DNA of 64,000 nt, from positions 1-64,000 of the forward strand of contig NZ_JANJOU010000016.1 in the NCBI RefSeq assembly GCF_024594815.1, given 5' to 3'. Position 1 is the stretch's first letter. Each line of letters opens with the position of its first letter. Shown piece after piece: positions 58,822 through 64,000 of the stretch. A program made the translations under genes and the position numbers. Source of the stretch: Roseomonas populi. GTDB lineage: Bacteria > Pseudomonadota > Alphaproteobacteria > Acetobacterales > Acetobacteraceae. The notes under the pieces were generated by a model. The model saw only the letters and a list, made by a program, of their open reading frames with translations, was not told where the DNA came from and searched no databases.

Positions 58822-60222
58822 ATGACGGGCAGCAGGGCAGGCGCGATCGCGCGCGCGCAGCGGGAGTACGACGACGGCGTCTTCGTCGATCGCCTGGCGA
58901 AGCTGGTGGCCGTGCCCACCGAGAGCCACCCGCCCGAGCACAAGGCGGACCTGGAGCGCTACTGCCACGCCGTGCTCGGCCCGATGGTCCGGGAGCTCGG
59001 CTTCGAGACCGTGGTGCTCGACAACCCCGAGCCGATCCACGGCCCCGTCCTCGTCGCCACTCGCATTGAGGACCCGGCGCTTCCCACCGTGCTCTTCTAT
59101 GGCCACGGCGACGTGGTGCGCGCCATGCCCGAGCGCTGGCGCACCGGCCTCGATCCCTGGACGCTGAAGATCGAGGGCGACCGCATCTACGGGCGCGGCA
59201 CGGTGGACAACAAGGGCCAGCACCTGCTGGGCATTGATGCCATGGGCGCCGTGATGGCCGAGCGCGGCGGGCGGCTGGGCTTCAACACCAAGATCATGGT
59301 GGAGACGGGCGAGGAGGCGGGCTCCCCCGGACTGCTGGAGTTCGTGCGGCGCCACAAGGACCTGCTGGCCGCCGATGTCTTCATCGCGCTCGACGGCCCG
59401 CGCGTCTCCCGCACCGTGCCGGACGTTACCCTCGGCACGCGCGGCGGCATCGCCATGGACATCGTGGTGGACCTGCGGGAGGGCGGGCACCATTCCGGCC
59501 ACTGGGGCGGGCTGCTGAAGGATGCGGGCGTCATCCTGTCCCACGCCATCGCCAGCATTATCTCGCGCGACGGCCGCATCCTGGTTCCGGGCTGGACGCC
59601 GAAGAACGTGCCGGATTCCGTCACCCGCGCCGCCCGTGCCGTGCAGGCCGAGGTGCTGCCCGGCGCCCCGGTGCCGGAGCCGGACTGGGGTGAGCCCGGC
59701 CTGAACAACGCTGAGCGCATCTATGCCTGGAGCAGCGCGATCGTGCTCGCCAGCATCTCCGGACAGCCGGAATCACCTGTCAACGCGGTGGGCGGCAAGG
59801 CCCGCGCCCGCATCCAGCTCCGCCACACGGTGGACGTGAAGGCTGAGGACGTGGTGCCCGCGCTGGAGGCGCACCTAGCTGCCCAGGGTTTCGATGAGGT
59901 GAAGGTGGTCCCCGTGACGGAGCGGGACGCCTTCCAGGCGTCCCGCACGGATCCGGACGACCCCTGGGTGAAGGCCGTGGTATCCTCCTTCGCCGAGACC
60001 TCCGGCGGCGCGCCTAACATCATCCCCAACATCGGCGCCTCCGGCCCTTCGGAGTACTTCCGCCAGACCCTCGGCACGCCGGTGATCTGGATCCCCCATT
60101 CCTATGGCGGTTGCGGCCAGCACGGCCCGGACGAGCACGGGCTGGGCACGCTGTTCCGCGACGGGCTGGGCCTTATGGCCGGGCTCTGGTGGGACATCGG
60201 TGAGAAGGGACGCCCGGCCTGA
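58822..60222 (+). CDS. M20-family metallopeptidase
   Basis: Dinuclear zinc hydrolase of the ArgE/DapE/carboxypeptidase G2 family, 466 residues. Ligands and catalytic residues: His95 and Asp97 (FYGHGDVV), bridging Asp129 (GRGTVDNKGQ), Glu164 base and Glu165 (ETGEEAGS), late His in the Gly-rich GGCGQHGPDEH. GGGAGAG precedes the start MTGSRAGAIA. Cytosolic; operon with the family-5 binding protein. It probably hydrolyses an imported dipeptide or N-acyl/N-carbamoyl compound. Confidence 0.9.
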   Translation: MTGSRAGAIARAQREYDDGVFVDRLAKLVAVPTESHPPEHKADLERYCHAVLGPMVRELGFETVVLDNPEPIHGPVLVATRIEDPALPTVLFYGHGDVVRAMPERWRTGLDPWTLKIEGDRIYGRGTVDNKGQHLLGIDAMGAVMAERGGRLGFNTKIMVETGEEAGSPGLLEFVRRHKDLLAADVFIALDGPRVSRTVPDVTLGTRGGIAMDIVVDLREGGHHSGHWGGLLKDAGVILSHAIASIISRDGRILVPGWTPKNVPDSVTRAARAVQAEVLPGAPVPEPDWGEPGLNNAERIYAWSSAIVLASISGQPESPVNAVGGKARARIQLRHTVDVKAEDVVPALEAHLAAQGFDEVKVVPVTERDAFQASRTDPDDPWVKAVVSSFAETSGGAPNIIPNIGASGPSEYFRQTLGTPVIWIPHSYGGCGQHGPDEHGLGTLFRDGLGLMAGLWWDIGEKGRPA

Positions 60223-60450
60223 CAGTCACCTATGGCATTCCGACCAGCGGCCGCGCGGTCCTCTGCCCCGCCAGCACCATCCCCGGCCAGGTGGATGAGT
60301 CCTGGCCCTATCATGACGCGGGCGAGTGTGGAGAACCGGCGCGACAAGCTGACTGCCATAGTTGAATCAGCGCCGATGCAAGACGCGGCAGGACCTCCAG
60401 CTAAGCAGCTTTGTCAGTGCTGGCTTTGTCGGCCTCCTCGGGCAAATGCG

Positions 60451-61545
60451 TCAAACCACAGTGAAGGTCCGCAGCACGGCCGGATCAGGGTCGCGCCCCA
60501 GCCCTGGTCCGCTCGGCACTGTGAGCATGCCGCCTTCCGGGCACACAGAATCACCGAATGGGCTGGCGCCGAGCTCGCACCAATGGATCTCAATCGGGAC
60601 TTCACCTTCCATTGCGGCGGCGAGATGCATCGAGGCCAGGAGGCCTGGGCCGAAATACGGCGAGTGCGCAGCCACCGTGACGCCGCTCGCCCTCGCCCGG
60701 TTCGCTGCGCGCCACCACTCACCGATGCCCCCGATCTTGGTGACGCTGGGCTGCACGACGTCGGCCGCACCTGCGCGCAGCAGTGCCTCGAACTCGAAGC
60801 TGTTGCAGGCATTCTCTCCCGTCGCGATACGCAGCCCGCCCTCCTGCCGCACCCGCGCCAGGCCAGCGTAATCTTCCGGTGGCCAAACCGGCTCCTCCAG
60901 CCAGAGCAGGTCATAGGGGGCGAAGCGGCGAGCAACCGCGATGGCCTCTTCCACCGTCCAAGGGCAGTTCGTGTCCACGGTCAGCGGCACATCCGGTCCC
61001 ATGGCCTCACGCGCCGCTCTCACCTCCGCCTCACGGATCTCGTGCAGCTTCACCATGGAATAGCCACGTCGCACCGCCTCTGCCGCGTTGCGCGCGACGA
61101 GTTCGGGGTCGCCGTACCGCATCAGGCTGGCATAGGCCGGCAACCTGTCCCGTCGTGCTCCGCCGAGCAGCGTGGATACCGGCTGCCCGGCGCGCTTGCC
61201 GGCCAGATCCCATAGCGCGATCTCGAGGCCGGAGAGCGCGAAGACGATGGCCCCGGTACGTCCGAAAAGATGGAATACCTGGCGGAGAGCACCGATGGTG
61301 CCCTCGATGTCCGTGGCGTCGCGGCCGATGGCGACGGGCGCGATGTTGTGCGTCACCGCCGCTGCCGTGGCTTCCCAGGCGACATGGCTGAAGGCCTCGC
61401 CCCAGCCAACCAACCCGTCCGCCGTTTCCACGCGCACGAGGATCATATGGACGAACTCGCGCGGCCTGCCGGCGAAGCGCGGCTTGGGCCCGCCCACCTC
61501 GAAAGGCAGGGCGAGGGTCACGGCCTGGACGGATCGGATGATCAA
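60451..61545 (-). CDS. Mandelate racemase/muconate lactonizing enzyme-family protein
   Basis: Enolase-superfamily enzyme, 364 residues from a TTG with AGGAG ten bases upstream; that start lies 13 bases after the stop of the Bug gene. Metal ligands are Asp191 (TVDTNCPW), Glu217 (LLWLEEPV) and Glu244 (ATGENAC). The second-strand base motif KxK reads Lys166-Leu-His168, and a His294/Asp262 pair resembles the mandelate racemase dyad. Such enzymes abstract the alpha proton of carboxylates: racemases, cycloisomerases or sugar-acid dehydratases. The last gene of the operon with a Bug receptor and the tartrate-dehydratase-like enzyme. Confidence 0.88.
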   Translation of the reverse strand: MIIRSVQAVTLALPFEVGGPKPRFAGRPREFVHMILVRVETADGLVGWGEAFSHVAWEATAAAVTHNIAPVAIGRDATDIEGTIGALRQVFHLFGRTGAIVFALSGLEIALWDLAGKRAGQPVSTLLGGARRDRLPAYASLMRYGDPELVARNAAEAVRRGYSMVKLHEIREAEVRAAREAMGPDVPLTVDTNCPWTVEEAIAVARRFAPYDLLWLEEPVWPPEDYAGLARVRQEGGLRIATGENACNSFEFEALLRAGAADVVQPSVTKIGGIGEWWRAANRARASGVTVAAHSPYFGPGLLASMHLAAAMEGEVPIEIHWCELGASPFGDSVCPEGGMLTVPSGPGLGRDPDPAVLRTFTVV

Positions 61546-61558
61546 CGAGCGCGCGCTC

Positions 61559-62518
61559 CTACTGGGGCTGGATCTTCGCGGCGCGCACGACCTCGCGCCA
61601 CTTCGCAACTTCGGCGCGGATCCAGTCGCTGAACTGCGCCGGACTGCTGGCCGCTGGGTCGCAGCCCAGCTCCGCCATGCGCTTCAGCATATCCGGCCGC
61701 TTTACGGCATCGGCGACTGCCGTGCTGATGCGCTCCAGGATCGGGCCAGGCGTACCGGCCGGGGCGATCAGACCGTTGATGGTCTGCGCGTCCACAGTTG
61801 GCAGGCCCAGCTCGCCCATGGTTGGCACATCCGGTAGCGCGGCGGAGCGGCTGGCACTGGTGATTCCGATCGCCACCGCTTGGCCACCGGTGGCAAGCGC
61901 ACCCGCCTGCGACTGCGCGAGGAAGGCCAGTGTCACCTCACCCGTCAGCACGGCATTGGCGGGCAGCGAACCACCGCGGTAGGGAACATGAAGCAGGTCG
62001 GTCCCGAGCGCGAGACGAAGCTGCTCGCCGGCGATGTGCACCGCCGTGCCCACACCGGCGGAGGCGAAGGATACCTTGCCCGCGTTCGCGCGGATGTGGG
62101 ACACCAGCTCCGCCATCGTCCGGACGCCGAGGCGCGGGTTGACCATCAGCACCAGCGGCGTCGTCGCCACCAGGCTGATGGCGGTGAAGTCGCGCAGCGT
62201 ATCGTATGGCAGGCTGAACAGGGATGGATTCACCAGGAAGGCGAGGTCGATCATCCCAATCGTCTGGCCGTCCGGCGTCGCGCGCGCCACTGCTTCCGTG
62301 CCGATTGCGCTGTTGCCGCCCGGGCGGTTCTCCACCACCACGGCGGCGCCCAGTGCATCCCCGACCGGCGCGGCGATCAGGCGCGAGAGGATGTCGGTGC
62401 CGCCGCCGGGTGCGTAAGGCACGATGAGACGGATGGACCGGCCCGGTGCCGGCTGAGCCTTCGCTGCCGCTGAAAGCCCCGTAAGGCCGAGCAAGGCCAC
62501 CGCCGCGCGACGCCGCAT
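61559..62518 (-). CDS. Bug/TctC-family receptor
   Basis: Bug receptor, 319 residues. The start MRRRAAVALLGLTGLSAAAKA is preferred because GGGGAGGAAC stands five bases upstream; an ATG eight codons earlier is possible. Loops VPYAPGGGTDILSR and TPDGQTIGMIDLA. It sits between two enolase-superfamily genes on the same strand, so a hydroxy- or sugar acid is the most likely ligand. Confidence 0.9.
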   Translation of the reverse strand: MRRRAAVALLGLTGLSAAAKAQPAPGRSIRLIVPYAPGGGTDILSRLIAAPVGDALGAAVVVENRPGGNSAIGTEAVARATPDGQTIGMIDLAFLVNPSLFSLPYDTLRDFTAISLVATTPLVLMVNPRLGVRTMAELVSHIRANAGKVSFASAGVGTAVHIAGEQLRLALGTDLLHVPYRGGSLPANAVLTGEVTLAFLAQSQAGALATGGQAVAIGITSASRSAALPDVPTMGELGLPTVDAQTINGLIAPAGTPGPILERISTAVADAVKRPDMLKRMAELGCDPAASSPAQFSDWIRAEVAKWREVVRAAKIQPQ

Positions 62519-62613
62519 GCGTTCCTCCCCATTCCCTCTCACCGGCTGTTGCCGCCGGTTCTTGCTAGATCGGAACGCTGTTGGGGAGGGGAGTCAATCC
62601 TGCACTGCGCGCC

Positions 62614-63777
62614 TCACGCGGCCAGATCCTTCATCAGCGCGTAAAGCTCCGCCTGCCCCTCGAAGCCTATGCCCGGTCGGTCCGGCAGACGCAGCCATCC
62701 GTCCTCCACGCGAGCGTCGTCGGCGTATCCGGCGAAGGCACCGAAAACACCGGGATAGGCTTCGCACCCGCCGAGACCAAGCCCGCCGACCACCGCGAGC
62801 GACATCTGGTTGCCGCCATGGGGAAATATCTGCGCCCGAGAGAAGCCCGCCTTCTCCGCCATGGCCACGATGCGTGCAAAGGTCGCAAGGCCAAAGGCCT
62901 GGGGAGGATCCACCTGCAGGATGTCCCGGTCGGGCCGCAGCCCCCCGAATTGGATCATGTTGGCCACGTCCTGGAGGGAGTACAGGTTCTCGCCGGTTCC
63001 GATCGCGGGAGCGTAGGCGCCGCACACCTCCGCATAGAGCGCCAGGTCCAGGGGATGCACCGGCTCCTCGAACCAGCGCAGTCCATAGGGCGCGAGCATG
63101 GCCGCATAGGCGAGTGCACGCTGCCGGTCGAAGGCGCCGTTCGCGTCCACGGCCAGGTTGTGGCCGCCGCCAACGATCTCCAGCACGCCCTCGATGCGCC
63201 GGCGGTCCTCGTCCAGCGGCATCCCTCCGACCTTGGTCTTGAGCATGACGTAGCCGGCATCCCGGTGGCGGCGCATCTCGTCCTGCAGGTCCGCCACCGT
63301 CTGGCCGGGCCGGTACCAGCCGCCGCCGACGTAGCAGGGCACCCGCCCGCCCGGCGTCCCCGGGCCGTAGCGCCGGGCCAGAAGTGACCAGAGTGGCTCG
63401 CGCCGGGCCTTCGCGGCGGCGTCCCACAGCGCCGTCTCGATAGTGCCGATGGCCCAGGCACGCTCCGCGTCACCGCCCGGCTTCTCGCGGCGGTTCAGCA
63501 CCGGCAGGCAGCGCTCCGGGTCCAGGAAACCTTCTTCGTCCAGCAGGCTCTCGGGCGCTTCTCCGAGCAGACGGGGGATGAAGCGGCCGCGCATCGCGCC
63601 GCCGCAGGCGTACCGGCCGGTTCCGTTGAAGGCGTAGCCGACAACCGGGCGTCCCTCGACCACGCGGTCCGTGATCACCGCGACGACCGAGGTCGTCATC
63701 TCGCCGAAGTCAAAGACGGCGTTGCGCATGGAGGAGCGGACGGGCACGGCCGTCTCGCGGATCTCGACAATTCGCAT
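62614..63777 (-). CDS. D-tartrate dehydratase-like enolase-superfamily enzyme
   Basis: Enolase-superfamily protein, 387 residues, resembling TarD (D-tartrate dehydratase) as I know it: RNAVFDFGEMTTSVVAVITD at the front, NGTGRY, GGDAERAWAIGTIETALWDA and FPHGGNQMSLAVVGGLGLGG. Catalytic Lys182 in the LKTK motif (Lys180, Lys182), metal ligands Asp211, Glu237 and Glu263, acid/base His320. The reaction would be dehydration of a 2,3-dihydroxy acid to a 2-oxo acid. A Bug receptor lies on each side, one cut off by the window edge. The exact sugar or tartrate isomer is uncertain. Confidence 0.88.
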   Translation of the reverse strand: MRIVEIRETAVPVRSSMRNAVFDFGEMTTSVVAVITDRVVEGRPVVGYAFNGTGRYACGGAMRGRFIPRLLGEAPESLLDEEGFLDPERCLPVLNRREKPGGDAERAWAIGTIETALWDAAAKARREPLWSLLARRYGPGTPGGRVPCYVGGGWYRPGQTVADLQDEMRRHRDAGYVMLKTKVGGMPLDEDRRRIEGVLEIVGGGHNLAVDANGAFDRQRALAYAAMLAPYGLRWFEEPVHPLDLALYAEVCGAYAPAIGTGENLYSLQDVANMIQFGGLRPDRDILQVDPPQAFGLATFARIVAMAEKAGFSRAQIFPHGGNQMSLAVVGGLGLGGCEAYPGVFGAFAGYADDARVEDGWLRLPDRPGIGFEGQAELYALMKDLAA

Positions 63778-63789
63778 GATGGTCCTTCT

Positions 63790-64000
63790 TCAGTCGGCGC
63801 GGATGCCGGCCTCGCGCACCAGCGCGGCAAGCGCCGGCACCTCGGTCGCGAGCTGGGCGGCGAACTCGGCGGGAGTATTCAACAGGGCGCGGAAACCGAT
63901 GCCCCGCAAGCGCCCCTCCGAGGACGCGGCGCGGACTATGGTGGTCACCAGTCCTGCGATACGCGCCGTTACCGGTTCTGGCGTGCCGGCGGGAGCGAAC
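63790..64000 (-). CDS. Bug/TctC-family receptor (C-terminal part)
   Basis: About 69 residues of the end of a Bug receptor, cut by the window edge: FAPAGTPEPVTARIAGLVTT, then RLRGIGFRALLNTPAEFAAQ and a final REAGIRAD before TGA. APAGTP and the late GxxxxxxTPAEFAA block match the other receptors here. It ends 12 bases before the tartrate-dehydratase-like gene and probably shares its transcript. The ligand-binding loops are outside the window. Confidence 0.85.
   Translation of the reverse strand, partial: FAPAGTPEPVTARIAGLVTTIVRAASSEGRLRGIGFRALLNTPAEFAAQLATEVPALAALVREAGIRAD

Noticed and set aside
60223-60450. A possible short gene in the frame TVTYGIPTSGRAVLCPASTIPG after the M20 peptidase
   Set aside because: Coding-like for about 35 codons but no start, no family resemblance I can name, and it ends at a nearby stop; possibly a remnant only.
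1-64000. tRNA, rRNA, riboswitch, CRISPR, prophage or plasmid-origin features
   Set aside because: I looked for conserved RNA landmarks, regular repeats and integrase or replication genes and saw none.

Overview
The window is very GC-rich (about 70%) chromosomal DNA packed with catabolic enzymes and periplasmic binding proteins. Ten Bug/TctC-type receptors (one cut by the right edge), GTG/TTG starts, TGATG/ATGA gene overlaps and the gene families present suggest an alphaproteobacterium of the Acetobacteraceae (Roseomonas-like). A betaproteobacterium is less likely but cannot be excluded. I see no rRNA, tRNA, CRISPR array, phage or intact insertion sequence; the only mobile trace is a short IS3-type transposase fragment.

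Layout. (1) 1-5.2 kb: the end of a family-5 solute-binding protein, a truncated amidohydrolase, then a minus-strand operon of a RutA-like flavin monooxygenase and a complete NitT/TauT-type ABC importer. It is divergent from an AtzG-like small subunit and an AtzE-like amidase (5.3-6.9 kb). (2) 6.9-14.5 kb, minus: leaderless NMT1-like binding protein, dihydropyrimidinase, G3E GTPase, alpha/beta hydrolase, 2-oxoglutarate dioxygenase, family-5 binding protein. (3) 13.5-21.6 kb: two mirror-image divergent pairs of Bug receptor plus leaderless binding protein, a LysR regulator and three further Bug receptors. (4) 21.7-25.5 kb: ADP-forming acyl-CoA synthetase and a ThDP-dependent lyase/decarboxylase. 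(5) 26-31.5 kb: Bug receptor, FAD aromatic hydroxylase, enamidase-like amidohydrolase, DUF1185 protein, tandem DUF4286-like protein and a GntR/FCD regulator. (6) 31.6-40.6 kb: HpaC-HpaB-Bug-hydroxyacid dehydrogenase-ThDP decarboxylase-molybdenum hydroxylase large subunit, all minus, divergent from a MarR regulator. (7) 40.9-46 kb: complete TRAP transporter, amidase and Bug receptor in one operon. (8) 46.3-48.9 kb: GFA protein, a decayed hydrolase, and a GlxA-like regulator divergent from a cyanamide-hydratase-like HD protein. (9) 49-57 kb: periplasmic catalase-like peroxidase with cytochrome b561, ketopantoate-reductase-like and cupin proteins, a small secreted protein, SDR/LysR pair, and an ECF sigma/anti-sigma operon. 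(10) 57-64 kb: family-5 binding protein with M20 peptidase, then two enolase-superfamily enzymes alternating with Bug receptors.

How it fits together. Most operons follow one plan: a binding protein next to one to five enzymes for amides, cyclic ureides, (hetero)aromatics or hydroxy-acids. Short regulatory repeats tie distant pieces together. A 17-bp palindrome of the type GGATTGTCAAACAATCC lies at the enamidase/GntR divergent region and, in near-identical form, upstream of the TRAP operon; a related core precedes the Bug gene at 26.1 kb. A second motif, GGGAATA-N15-TGTCTC/T, occurs with identical spacing upstream of the catalase operon, the small secreted protein and the sigma-factor operon, and reads as a three-promoter ECF regulon. 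Functions were assigned by eye from protein motifs; substrates are inferences unless stated.
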